From: Scolanthus callimorphus
Lineage: Eukaryota; Cnidaria; Anthozoa; Actiniaria; Edwardsiidae
NCBI GenBank assembly: GCA_033964015.1
Contig: CM066924.1
Location: forward strand, 10,690,625 to 10,754,624
Direction: 5' to 3'
Length of the DNA: 64,000 nucleotides
This document shows, in pieces, positions 51,541-63,384 of this stretch. The notes beneath the pieces are model-generated. The model saw only the letters and a list, made by a program, of their open reading frames with translations. It was not told the DNA's origin and did not search any database. Positions within the stretch are counted from its first letter, which is position 1, and each line of letters opens with the position of its first letter. A program made the translations under genes and the position numbers.

Positions 51541-52746
51541 TGTGAAAAAAATACTTTGTTGTTGTAATCCATAATAATTTTTCCACAGTAGAATGACCAG
51601 GAAAAGGAACGTGGATTGTTGGAGTGTGATGTTTGTGGCAAAATGTTATCGCGACCTTACGCGTTAAAGCGTCACAAGAAGAATCAACACGGCGAGAACA
51701 GTAAACCCTACGAGTGTCCTGTGTGCAACAAACGGTTTGGTCAAAAGACCAATCTAGATCGCCATGTACAAGCCCACGAGCGACGGGCAGCAACAAAGCG
51801 CTATACATGCAACACCTTCAGCCAAACGTTTAATAACATGGCCCCTTATCGCGCCCACTTAAAGACTCATCGTACAACATCAAAAGACCTTCGGAAGATC
51901 AGCGTTCAGGTAATAAGCTTTGTTGTCAATTAACAATCCAACAGTTATTCGTCACCATTCTTCCTATTGTTATCTCCACAGGATGCCCAACCCGTTTTTC
52001 GAAAAAACCTAAATTTGTTTCCTTCTTATGTAGATCCTCAGCCAAAGAAACAAAAGTCGGCCGCCTCGACTAGGCCTAGCACAAGCTGGCAGGAGGATCC
52101 AGTCAACGCGATCGAAAGCAGTGATACGATGACATCTGAGTACCGGGAGAACTGGAAGCACATACGAACCCATTTCTCCCGAAACAATCCTCTCCATGAC
52201 CGGTATAACTTCCGTGTGTCTGTACCAAGTCCATGCCAGCTCTTGCCACTCCTTGATCGAATCTTAATGACCAGAGAACTGTGTTTAAGATAAAACTGTC
52301 CTTTGGCTTTATTCTTCGAAACAGACAGGTAATCTGGCTTACAGGTACAGCTCACGGAACAACGATCAGCTGTTCGACACCCCATACCAGGTCGCCAACC
52401 GGGAGGATCTCCAAAGAGTGTGAGACGCCTTGGAAAATCTCGACATCATGGAGTGGGTGCGCCAGCAACGTCCCAACTCCAAGTGGGTTGTTGTGGGGGT
52501 GACGAACGTCACCTTCTATGTCAACAAACTGCGTGGTCACCCTATTGGACGAGGCGCCTTCCTTCCACCCTACATTCTCCGAAACATGGGTCTCGTGACG
52601 CTAGAGTGTAATAAGGAGATTGGTGTTCCCTACAATGATAACCTGTGCTTCTTCAGTGCGCTTACCATGCACAACGGTTCCCATGCAAGGAATTTGGAGA
52701 GGGACACTCAACATTACTATGAAAGGTAACAACAACAATCACAATA

Positions 52747-52864
52747 GAGCGATGACTGAATAGTGAAAACATTCGAAAGGTAATTACATCAATCTAAATA
52801 AAACCTATAGGAGTGATTACAAAGTAATTGCCAATTAAATACGACTGTCATCTGAAATCCGCTC
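52747..52864. mobile_element. Mariner-like MITE, copy 2, in a polB intron
   Basis: This is the same family as 47297-47420, sharing TAAAACCTATAGG and AAAGTAATTGC internally. It is flanked by TA at 52745-52746 and 52865-52866, within the intron 52726-52939. Confidence 0.8.
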
Positions 52865-55228
52865 TAACAACAATAATAATAATAATATAGTAACGATAAC
52901 AATAACAATAATGGTAACAATACTAATTGCATTTTACAGATATCGCACAGCCTACCCTTCCAATAAAGCCTTCCATGGAGTCGCGTTGGACGAGCTCCCT
53001 CGACTGAAAAGTCTGTTTGAGGTCAATGTCTTCGTGTACGCTTTGGAGCCTGTCGCGGCTGACGGTAGTACCGGTGACGATACGGAGGATACAGAGTCCA
53101 GTCCCGAAATCACCGCTCGACTAGTCCACCGTTCCCTGTGTCACCACGAGGCCACCCTCTCCCTCAACCTGTATGAGCGCCATTTCTCATACATCAAGAA
53201 CTTCAAGCTGTACTCGAAGTCCTATTGTTGTTCGCGGTGTGGAAAGTACTGGAAAGATGGGTTCAGGCTAAACCATCACGAGAAAACTTGTGAAGCCAAA
53301 ACCAGGCTCAAGTTTCCGGGTGGTGCGTACGTGGTTCCCCCTACCATCTTTGACCAGTTGGTAGATGAGGGAATTACCGTACCAGATAACCTGAAATTTT
53401 TCCCGTACTTTGACACCTTTGACTTCGAGTGCATGCTTCTAAAGTCTGATTTGCCCGATAATAGCGCCAAGCTGACCTGGGAAAACAAGCATGTCCCGTT
53501 AAGCGCCAGCGTGTGCTCAAATGTTCCAGGTTTCACCACCCCAAAATGCTTCGTTACCAGTGGTGACGCTGATGAGCTCTTGGAGTCGTTGTGGAATACC
53601 TGTTGCAGTTGAGCCACGGAAGTTACCGCTTATTATCGGGTGAATTTGCCGATGTTCTGCAATCAATTGATGAGAAAATCAATGGCAGTACTGCTATTAC
53701 TGAAGAGGGAGAGGAGGCCGCTGGTATTAACGTCCTTGACAGTGACGACGAAGACGAGGAAGACATAGAGAGCGAGACGGAGGAGGATCGCGCGTTCCTG
53801 AATAACGACGACATCGACGAGCAGGACGTATCCTTCTATCACGCAATCGACGCGCAGAGACGGGACGAGCCGCAACCAGCGAGGGAAAGACCCACTAACA
53901 CAGAGGAAAAACAGCATCCTCTAGTGAAACTCAAGGTATACTGAGTAATACTAACGGCGGTTTTCTCCACAGGCCATCTATCATCTGGTTGCAGGTCATA
54001 TAGAATATTTAAATAATTTCATTCAAGGTCAAGCTCGAGCAATATCTCAAAGAGCTCCCAGTCCTTGGCTTCAATAGTGGGGTCTACGATCTGAATGCCG
54101 TGAAGCAGTTCTTGTTTCCCTACCTTGTAAAGAGCGAGGCCGTGCAGTTCACCATGAAGCGCATGAACAACCACACGTGCATCAAAACCGAGCACCTGAA
54201 ACTCATGGATATCAGTAATTTTCTGGCTCCAGGCTTCAGCTACGCCCATTTTTTAAAGGCGTATGAATGTTCACAAACAAAAGCTTTCTTCCCTTATGAG
54301 TGGATGGACTCTTTAGAAAAGCTAAATTGCTCAGCTCTCCCACAACATGAGGCTTTTTATTCGTCCATTCACAACGCCAACATCTCCTTAGAAGATTTCC
54401 AGTACTGCCAGCGCGTTTAGGCTGAAAAAACATGCGCACGTTTAAGGACTTTCTTATGTGGTATGATAATTTGGATGTGGGACCCTTTGTGGAAGCGGTT
54501 GAAAAAATGATGGCCTTTTGGCGAGAAAGAAAAATAGATATATTCAAAGACGGGGTATCGGTCCCTGGTCTGACAATGAAGTATCTGTTTAGCTTTGTCG
54601 GGGACCAAACATACTTTTCTTTGTTCGATGAAAGAACAAAGACTTGTATGAGTTATTTAAAAATAATAACACAGGAGGTCCCTCCATCCTTTTTTTACCG
54701 TAATCACGAAGCGGGAAAAACATACATCAGGCAGGAGGAGTTGAAGGCCAAGGGAAGGGAGCCGAAATTGTGTAATCGGGTGCTCGGTTATGACGCAAAT
54801 GCGTTGTATTTGTGGTGTATCATGTAAGAACTGCCTACGGGTAGCTTTACAAGGCGTAGGAGGGAGACTGGTTTCAAGCCAGAAATCTCTCAAAGAGTTG
54901 CGGACGAGTGGCTGGCGTGGGAGGCCCATCATCGAGGAATTCACATCAGGCATCGTCTGAATAACACTGAAAAGCGGGTCGGAGCCAGACGGTTGCCAGT
55001 GGATGGATTCAATGGACAGAAAGTCTTCCAGTTTCACGGGTAAGAAGTAATACAGTATAGTTATATCTCAAATATTTATTTTTTAGTTGTTTCTGGCATG
55101 GCCACGAGTGCTATCTAACTCAAGGAAAAGACTTTAATGAGCGCCGCAAGGTGCCCATGGTTGATTTGCGCGGAGAAACGGCCGCAAACTCCGTGTATAT
55201 CAGAGATCAAGGCTACGAGCTTATCGAG

Positions 55229-56542
55229 GTATGTGTAGCTTCTAATTATTTAATTATTATTTTTCATAGTATTGTATACTATACTATAGTATAGTATACT
55301 ATACTATAGTATAATATAATATAGTATAATTATAGTATAAACTAGCTGATGCCCGTGAAAAATTCACGGAGTATATAAAGGGGTAAATTTATTTTACTTA
55401 TAGTAATAATATTCTCTTTAAAAAAGCGGCCTGAAAAAGAAAAATAGCAACGGACATCATAATTTGGGGGGGGGGGGGGATGGATTCCTGAGATTTTCCT
55501 GAGTTCCCTGAATGTTTCTTTTTCGTCGTAAATTCCAGGGATCACAGACGTTTGTCAAGCAATTTTGTTCTAAGAGTTTGTTAATTACGGGACGATATTT
55601 TAGAGTGAATATTATTTATTACGGCGAAGCGAGCCTGTGTACGTTTGTTCAAACTTGAATGAAAATTTTTCTAAGCTCAAAGCTTTCGAATTGAAATTAT
55701 CCCTATACATAACTGTAAGTAATCTGTAATAGAACCATTTAGGTTTGGAATGCCTATGGTGCTTTCGGCTGTGCGAACTGAGTTCTTTTTTTAGTTCATG
55801 TTCTGTACGTGGGACATTAGCGATTCGCTTGAATTAAAACTTAGACCCGGGCGAATGTTTCCAACAAAAAACACACCCAATGGATATCTTTCATCATTCT
55901 CTTTTGGTTTGTGTCCTTCGCTTTGTGATACAGCGTCAGGATATATACTTAGAGAATATTAACCATTGCTTTGGTTTGTGTAAATGCTGTGTAATTTCGA
56001 CTTGGCGCGTGCTCTGGGAAGAAAGGCAATGGCGTACGTTGTTTAGGTTTGAATGAAAATTTTTCTCAGCTCAAAGCTTTCGGATTAGAATTATCCCTGC
56101 ACATTCCTGTATGTAATCTGTAAGAGAACCATTTAGGTTTAAAGTCTATGGTGCTTTCGGCTGCGCGAACCGAGTTCTTTTTTAGTTTCTGTGGGAGAAT
56201 TCAACATGGCGGCGATGGCGGCTTTGTCCCTCGCTTAAGAAATCGCTTGAATTAGAACTTAGCCCGAGGTGAATCTTTTCCAACAAAAACACGCCCATGG
56301 TCCAGATTTCCACCTTTCCTTCGGGTTTGCGAACCTCTTTTGGCGGCACAGCTTCAGGGCTGAGCGGAGCGAGTGTCGACACGATTTTCCTTACGGTATT
56401 AATATATAGATAATAGCATAGCATAGCATGGCATGGCATGGCATGGCATGGCATGGCATGGCATGGCATGGCATAATATAATATAATAGCAAAGCATAGC
56501 ATAATATCAAATAATAATATACTTTATTTTTATGCTTTGTAG
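55229..56542. repeat. Repeat-filled 1.3-kb intron of the second polB
   Basis: It holds a TATAGTATAC palindromic microsatellite (55264-55335), a G-run (55466), two direct copies of a ~150-bp block (about 55650-55800 and 56040-56190, with AATGAAAATTTTTCT and ATGGTGCTTTCGGCTG) and a GCATG microsatellite (56416-56472). It is bounded by GTATGT and a TTTGTAG acceptor. Confidence 0.75.
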
Positions 56543-58131
56543 ATTTACGAGTGTGAGTGGCGCCAGATAAAAAGACAGAACCCTGACATTCAGCGTTTCC
56601 TCCGAGAGCGTTTCTCCCGCTCTCTGGACCACAAGACTACCTTGAACGACCACCAGATTTACAAGCTGTGCGCGATGACTCTCTGTTTGGCGTGGTCGAG
56701 CTGGATATCCATGTACCGGACAATCTCAAAGATTATTTCTCGGAGATGTGTCCCATCTTTAAAAATACGACGATTAGCCGTGACGATATTGGAGAGCACA
56801 TGCGCCAGCACGGTCTCCTAAAGCAGCCGAGGCGAAGTCTCATCGGGAGCCTAAAGGGAGACAAAATCCTCTTGGTCACTCCACTCTTGAAATGGTACCT
56901 GGAACATGGGCTCGTGGTCACCAACGTGCATCAGGTAAAATACAGTAATAAGCAAGACATATTCGCTTGAACATAAACTAACTTTTGTAACTCATGTTTC
57001 TTCAGGTCGTTGAATATACCCTCGAAGCCTGTTTCAAAGCCTTTGGGGAGGCAGTTTCGGATACAAGACGGGCTGGCGACGCTGACAAATCCAATTCTAT
57101 CATTGCGGATACCATGAAGTTGGTAAGTATTGCTATTTTGTGTGTGGACTAACACATTTTTTTCACAGGAGAACATTATAAAGCGGCATTTTATTGACAT
57201 CTTTTCCTCGTTTGATACTTACAGGTTGGAAATAGCTCGTATGGGAAAACTATCACCAACCAACTGAGGCATAGAAAAGTTAGGTTTGTGGAAGAGAATA
57301 AAGCGTCCCATCTTGTAAACTCTCCCTTCTTTAGGCAATTAGAGGAGATAACGGAGGGCACCTATGAAGTGCAGTCGTCTAAAAAGCGGATAAACCTGAA
57401 TCTACCTATGCAAATTGGATTCTTTGTGTACCAGTACGCAAAGTTAAGGATGCTTCAGTTTTATTTGACTTTTTAGACTACTACATGGATCGGTCTGACT
57501 TCTAATATGTAGAGACTGATACCGACTCAGCCTACATAGCCATTTCTGGGGAATCAGTTGAAAGTCTTGTCAAACCCGAGTTGCGGCAAGAGTTTGAGGC
57601 AGACAAGCTCAACTGGTTCCCGAGAAATGACACCCGAGAGATCGCCGCATACGACAAGCGAACTCCAGGAAAATTCAAGGTTGAATGGGAGGGCGAAGGG
57701 GCAGTTGCACTCTGCTCAAAAACATACTTTTGTTTCGGTGAGAAAGATAAATTCTCCTGTAAAGGTATAAACAAAAGAACAAACGACATCACCAAGGAGC
57801 GGTACCTGGACGTCCTGCGTTCAAAACAAACAAGTTCAGGGACGAACAGGGGCTTTAGGGTAGTAAATAATCAGATATGCACCTATACACAAGAAAGAGC
57901 CGGCTTTTCTTATTTCTACCCGAAGAGAAAAGTGTTAGAAGACGGTGTTACTACAGTACCGCTAGATATTTAGATTTTTTCAAATTTTTGTATATAAAAT
58001 TGTATATAATGTATATAACTCTAGAAATAAATCAATATTGTGTCACAAACAAACTTGTGCGTTTGTCCCGACGTTAAGTTCGATTTGTAGTTTTAACAAT
58101 TAAGGTTATAAAAGTATGTAGTGTTCTTGAA

Positions 58132-58165
58132 TATAACGCGCTATAGATCGCCACGTTTGTCAGTC
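58132..58165 (+). promoter_or_regulatory. TATA and TCAGTC site before the second ATPase
   Basis: TATAAC (58132) and TCAGTC (58160-58165) have 30 bp from box to A, and the ATG is at 58172. It is the same layout as in the first Polinton. Confidence 0.5.
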
Positions 58166-58171
58166 GGTAGC

Positions 58172-58503
58172 ATGTATTCACATCGTTCGGAACCCTTTGA
58201 CACTCGTCTGGTGCACCCGTTTAGCGCCATTATTGCCGGTGCTTCGTCATCCGGGAAGACTGAGCTGCTACGAAGCATTTTAGAGGGAGGGGAAGATGTT
58301 ATCCAAGGGGCCCCGGAAAATATTATTTGGTGACTACATGTTGGATCAATTTGCTTATGAACGCATGCAAGAAACCATACCAAATATCTCCTTTGCTGAG
58401 GGCACTCTTTCGTTTTTATCGTTCAAAACTTGTTTATTCAAGGCAAAGAAATGAGAATGTCAGTCTGAACGCAAACTACATATTCCTATTCAAGAATCCT
58501 TGA
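58172..58503 (+). pseudogene. Second packaging ATPase, truncated
   Basis: The ATG at 58172 opens YSHRSEPFDTRLVHPFS followed by Walker A GASSSGKTELL. After PENIIW a frame change leads to DQFAYERMQETIPNISF, and after a deletion near 58410-58440 to NVSLNANYIFLFKNP, the C-terminal block of Polinton ATPases. Walker B is missing. It follows polB in the same direction, supporting a Polinton-type origin for the whole 49-58.5 kb locus. No capsid gene is found downstream. Confidence 0.75.
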
Positions 58504-59248
58504 GACGGTCATGGCGTAGAATTCGATACAACATGGCCGACGGCCGAATGAGGTCATGCGCACTACGCTAATTTTGACACTTGTATTAAATTACGCGTCG
58601 CTTCGCAAATATAGAGAAAACAGTGAGGCATGATGCAAGTTCTGATGAAATATTGCCATAAGTTTTTAAATAAAGTCGTTACAAAATTCCCACAAATCCA
58701 GATAGCTTTCTAAATGCCTCACCTTGCCATGCCAAACGGTTTCATTCGGTTCAAGGTTCTCCAAAAGTGTTCCCCAGAGCCGTTTAAATCAAGTACAATT
58801 TTCCCAATATCCGCCATACTTGGTCTGTAAGACCGAAGAAACACTCCGTAAATAATCAGCTCAAGCTCACGATTGAGTGCTCCTTTCATGTTCCCACAAA
58901 TCTGCATCGACAATACCAATGTGCATTCGCAATAAGTGGTCGAAATAACTGTCCAAAACACCGTTTAGATAGTTCCAGGAGACGTAGAAATTTGCCTATT
59001 CTAGTGCTTCTTGTATAGTTAGTTTCTGTGCCAAGTTTAAAGGGACAGCTCGTCTTTGGTTAGGAGCTGCGCCAGTTTGAAGCTTCGCGTTTCGTCCCTA
59101 CACTCGCAGCCATCTTGCTCAAGCTTGGCTAATGTTTAGGCTAGGAAGCCACCCCTCCAAATACCACAGGAAGACCATACAATATTATCGATAAATGAAT
59201 ATTATTTAGCAAGTTTCGCAAGTTGGAATAGCTAATAAAATAGATAAA
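58504..59248. other. No supported gene
   Basis: A minus-strand frame at 58719-58961 has no recognisable motif. The sequence shows no clear repeat. It contains the presumed promoter region of the gene starting at 59249. Confidence 0.3.
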
Positions 59249-61859
59249 ATGTCGGACGAATCAGCTAGTTGTGAGCGGGAGTTGGCGAAGAAAGTGCAAA
59301 TAAGCGAGTCTGAGCTGAAATATGCAGCAAAACCTCTGGAAAGAAGGCCGAAATACGCTCTTAAAATCCCGTATCCCCTGTTACGAGCGTGGCACAAAGC
59401 CCTCGGCTCCACGTGGCCACCTTCGGGCGACGAAAATTCAGAGCAACTGGACTATGTTTTTCTACTTGAGAGATCAATCGAGGGAAGAATTGTGGCTTTC
59501 ACTGATGATAAAACAGAAAGGGATTCAATGAATAATAATCTCTTTAAGATTGCCGGCTCTGTTGCTGGCTTGTACAAAACAACAAGAGGAAGAGCAAGGA
59601 AGAAATTGGATGAAAGGGAAAGACAATTCCATATCTTTGAAAATCAAACAAAATCAGTAGAGGACTTTCATAATGAAATTAGTAGGTTAGAAAATGAAAT
59701 TGAAGATTGGAAGTCAAAATATGAAGATCTCGAACAAGAAAAGAAATATTATTTAATGAGCTCAAGCAAATTATAACTGAAAAAGAAATAACCATAGATC
59801 ACCTACAAGAAGCAAATAAGGAACTTGAACAATACGCACCATACCTCGAAAAGTCCAGTGATATTAAAGAATTTAAAGGGAAACCAATTTCAGAATCAAA
59901 AAACAAGTCTAGAACAATGAAAAACTTTCTGACAAGAGCAGAAACTGCACTGTGGTTCAGCAAATCTTTTGGTCTCGACATAGAGAAAATAATAGTAAAA
60001 GAAAAAATGACTGGAAACAAAGTTACACTTAATCCAGGTGCATCTGCCAATAAATTTAATACCCAAGACACAAATGTATCTGGCCAGGAGGCCTCTACCT
60101 CAACTTGCAGTGATAGCCATGAAGCAGATACTGAAGCATCAAGGTATAGCATGCTTTCAGAAGATGAGAAAAAACAATAGAAGAAATATTGTTTATCCTT
60201 GACAAATTTTGTGTTGGTGATTCCTTTTATCATGAGCTCACAATGGTTACTGATGGCCTTCCTAAATCATATTTAGTTCAGCAATGCAGGGGTGATTTAA
60301 ATGATTTATGCCACATCGATAGGCTTCCAGGAAAACAACCAGGAGCCAAAGTGCACTCCATCAAAGAAATAATCACTCAGCACATTCAAGAATATTTAAA
60401 TGAAAACCCAACAGCTGAAAAAGTGCATATCAAGTTAAATGGTGATGGAGCCCGGATGACACGTAATTCAAACTTTGTTCTTCTGTCTTTTTCTCTCTTG
60501 CAAACTGGGGAAAATGTTATGACTGCCAAGGGTAACAGAACTCTGGCCGTACTTAATGGCAAAGAAGATTATGATAATTTAACAAAATCATTTGGGGAAT
60601 TTTTCAAGAATTCAATTCTATAATTAAGGAGGGGAAATTGCAAGTTCAAGACAGGAGCGTGGATGTCGAATACTTTCTTGGAGGAGATTATAAATATATA
60701 CTACTTATGCTGGGCCTTAACGATGCCAATCAAACTATGCATGTGCTTGGTGCAAGGTACACAAGCAGACCGTTGGAAAACTAATCATTACAGCCACTAT
60801 AATACTTCTCCACTGGCAAGAACACTCTCTGAAATGAAAGAGATGTGCTCTTGTTCTTCAGATAATTATGGTTGCTGTAGAAAGCCACTTCTCGATATCC
60901 CACTAACACATGTCATTGCTGATGAGCTTCATCTTTTGTTAAGAGTAACAGACATCCTAACCAAGAATCTAATTACTGAAGCACAAGACTGGGACATAGA
61001 AGAAAATCTATCCTCAATTCTAAATCTGAAAGTCACATTAATAAATTACTTCAAACAATTAGATCCTGTGGAATCACATTTGACATTTGGAAAAAAGGGA
61101 CATAAATAATAAAGAAACTTCTAAACTTCACTGGACAAGTCTAATGGGAAACGACAAGAAAAAATGTTGTATGAGCTCCCCACTAAAATGGACACATTTC
61201 TGAGGCCTGATACTGCAGTAAAAGTGATTAAGGTTTGGACTGGGTTTGGGGCTCTGTATCAAAAATTAATGAATGGGAGCCAGATTTTACCCCAGAAGAG
61301 CTTTGGCTGGAAGCAAAATCATGGATAAATGATTTTACCTCCCTCACAGGCCTGAGAGAGGGATTTGAGCGTAAGAAGGTGACCCCATACATGCATATTG
61401 TGGTTGGTCACATGCCCTGGTTTTTAGAATTGCACCAGTCCATTAAAAATTTACAGGGCAAGGAGTTGAGAGAAATAATGATTATGCACGGGCAATAGTG
61501 CTCAGGAAGTCAAACAAATGGGATGCAATAGGGGATGTTTTACGACAGGAGTCGAGACAGTGGCTGCTTAGGGAAAGAGAAAGGGATCCAAGGGAATATA
61601 ATAAAACCATACAGAATACTGGGAACAAGGAATCAAAAAGAAAAAAAGAAAACACAACCCAGCAAGTGAAGTTGAAGAGGCTATTGAACCTGAACTTGAT
61701 AGTAATGTTGAAATATTAGAGCAACAGTCACAAATATCATCACAAACAGATTTCACAAAATATTCTGTTCCTCAGCTTCGGGAGGAATTAAAAAACGTGG
61801 GGTAAAAGGAATATCAAAGAAAAAGAGACAAGAGCTTTTAGATCTACTTAAAGAGTAGC
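59249..61859 (+). pseudogene. Multicopy cnidarian-type gene with coiled coil and SAP motif, frame-broken
   Basis: No introns are needed. The N-terminal part starts MSDESASCERELAKK; a coiled coil covers about residues 125-215 and breaks near 59755. Subsequent blocks in changing frames are KVHIKLNGDGARMTRN (60420), YFLGGDYKYILLMLGL (60670), a CAWCKVHK segment, LTHVIADELHLLLRV (60905) and VTPYMHIVVGHMPWF (61380). A SAP motif ending KKKRQELLDLLKE (61750-61858) closes it. At least six frame breaks are visible. The acidic blocks and Cys pair make me suspect a transposase-derived RNase H fold, but I cannot name the family. It may be domesticated or TE-borne in other copies. Confidence 0.6.
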
Positions 61860-61959
61860 ATTAGAATTTTGTACTTGTCTTTTCTGTATTGCCATAAAAA
61901 TTATTTACTCTTTATGTACATAAATTTCATATTCGCAAAATTAAATATACTATATATTA

Positions 61960-62260
61960 CACTAGTATACATACTAGTGATACAATGCTTTCAAGTTGCA
62001 TATTACAGATTAGCTCATTTGTCACTTGTATTTTCTGGTATACACACAAGCTTTCAGGTTAGAAAAAATACAAGTGACAATTGGCATATTCTGCAGTAGG
62101 CAACAAGAATTCATTGTTCTATTTTATACCACGCTACAGAAAATTAAAGGCAATATTTTATGTGAACACAGTGCATGATAAGAAGGTTGAGTAGAATACT
62201 GCCGAAAATAGAATGCTATTCTTGCATTCTTATTGGCTGTATTTTCTGTGGTGTGGTATA
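61960..62260. repeat. Dispersed repeat, related to 12080-12545
   Basis: It shares ATACAATGCTTTCAAGT, CACTTGTATTTTCTGGTATACAC and AACACAGTGCATGATAAGAAGG with the copy near 12.1-12.5 kb. It lies between two convergent genes. Confidence 0.6.
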
Positions 62261-62420
62261 CATAAAAATATACACTTATAAGCTATCTACAATAAATACA
62301 TAATATTGTAATTTCAAAAGGCTAAAAAAATTGTCTCAAAAGAGAGTAAGTCACTAGGTACCAGTCACTAGGGTGACTGACAATTATTTTGCCATCTTAA
62401 TCCTAGCAAATCCTAGCAAA

Positions 62421-63282
62421 CTAAGATAGAAAATGGCTGTCGAACAAATCCACTATCAATTTTTCAATGTGCATTCTTGGTAAGGAAATAACCTCACCAC
62501 CTTTAACAGCATGTACTTCAGGCGATCTGGAAAGGCGGAGGGACATTCTGACTGGGAACTTGATTCTCACACCATCTCCATTCTTATCAACACACTGATC
62601 CCAGCCAGAATGGAAATTGCAGACATTAAAATCAGATAATGACAGCATAATGGCCTTGTTGTCCTGACTGGGCTCTCCCCTTCCATGGAATAATTTCCTA
62701 TAGCAGTCATGGTGGAAATGAAGGCTGCAGGAGCACGACTCTTACTGTTGAGCTTGGTTGTTAATGCTAATAGTAGAGCATCTAGGTTTTCATGCAGCCT
62801 TGGCCTGCCCACGACAGGATGACTATAGCATCTATTAAGATAATACAATAAAGAGATATCAGCTAAAATGATTGTCAATAATTAAATGCATGGAAATTTA
62901 ATAGAAACACTACTCTACTTATAGCAACAACAACAACTTTATAGTTTCAACTCACCGTATCAAATCGGGAGTAAGGTTTTCCTCTTCTTCCCAGCTACAG
63001 CTAAAATAGCTGTAGCCCTCCCATTTCAGAAGATATTGATACTAGAAGAAAAGAGCAAGCAATACTAAATACTAACACTCGACAGTCTTGAGTTGAGGAT
63101 CATGGCTCTTCTAGTAACGAAAGTTCTAAACACAAATATATACTTACACTACCACCAATAGATCGCCTTGAAGTGATTCTCTCAACAGCGTAATACTTTC
63201 CCTGAACTTTTTTCCGTTTTTTGGGCTCCAAGAATTCGTCTGTGACTTCGTTTAATTGTTTAAAAAGCCACTCGCAGGCCAT
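62421..63282 (-). pseudogene. Spliced chromodomain gene (minus strand), last exon frame-ambiguous
   Basis: Exon 1 (63282-63149) starts MACEWLFKQLNEV and ends in YYAVERITSRRSIGGS at a GTAAGT donor. Exon 2 (63041-62956) continues in frame with YQYLLKWEGYS and SWEEEENLTPDLIR, completing a chromodomain with its aromatic cage positions (Tyr, Trp, Trp). Exon 3 starts at 62831 (CYSHPVVGRP). There the frame 62831-62567 and the frame 62648-62421 (SLSDFNVCNFHSGW, VDKNGDGVRIKFP) both look coding, implying a frameshift near 62660. Chromodomains bind methylated histone tails. The full-length function is unknown. The gene is convergent with the SAP-motif gene. Confidence 0.65.
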
Positions 63283-63384
63283 CTTCTTGCAGTCCCCGCC
63301 ATTGCGGAATGTGCAAAAAGCAGCACACTATAATGCTGTCTTTATGTTGTACTGCATATCTAAAGAATTTATATACACAACCGT

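Larger units (their letters stand above)
51592..57971 (+). pseudogene. polB: Second Polinton-type polB, spliced, with C2H2 fingers, decayed
   Basis: Exons by splice signals: 51592-51909, 51982-52725, 52940-53935, 54028-55039, 55087-55228, 56543-56934, 57006-57122 and 57225-57971. In order: two C2H2 fingers (CDVCGKMLSRPYALKRHKK; CPVCNKRFGQKTNLDRH), RPNSKWVVVGVTNVTF, Exo I (FDFECM), Exo II (GFNSGVYDLN), Exo III (LMWYDNLDV), palm motif A (GYDANALYLW), an FWHGHEC segment, motif B (KLVGNSSYGKT, across a splice) and motif C (DTDSAYIAI). Breaks include in-frame stops near 52421, 54418, 54825 and 57502, and frameshifts near 52290, 53590, 54430, 56668 and 57460. Intron-rich polB contrasts with the intronless gene in the first Polinton. 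AATAAA follows at 58024. Confidence 0.85.
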
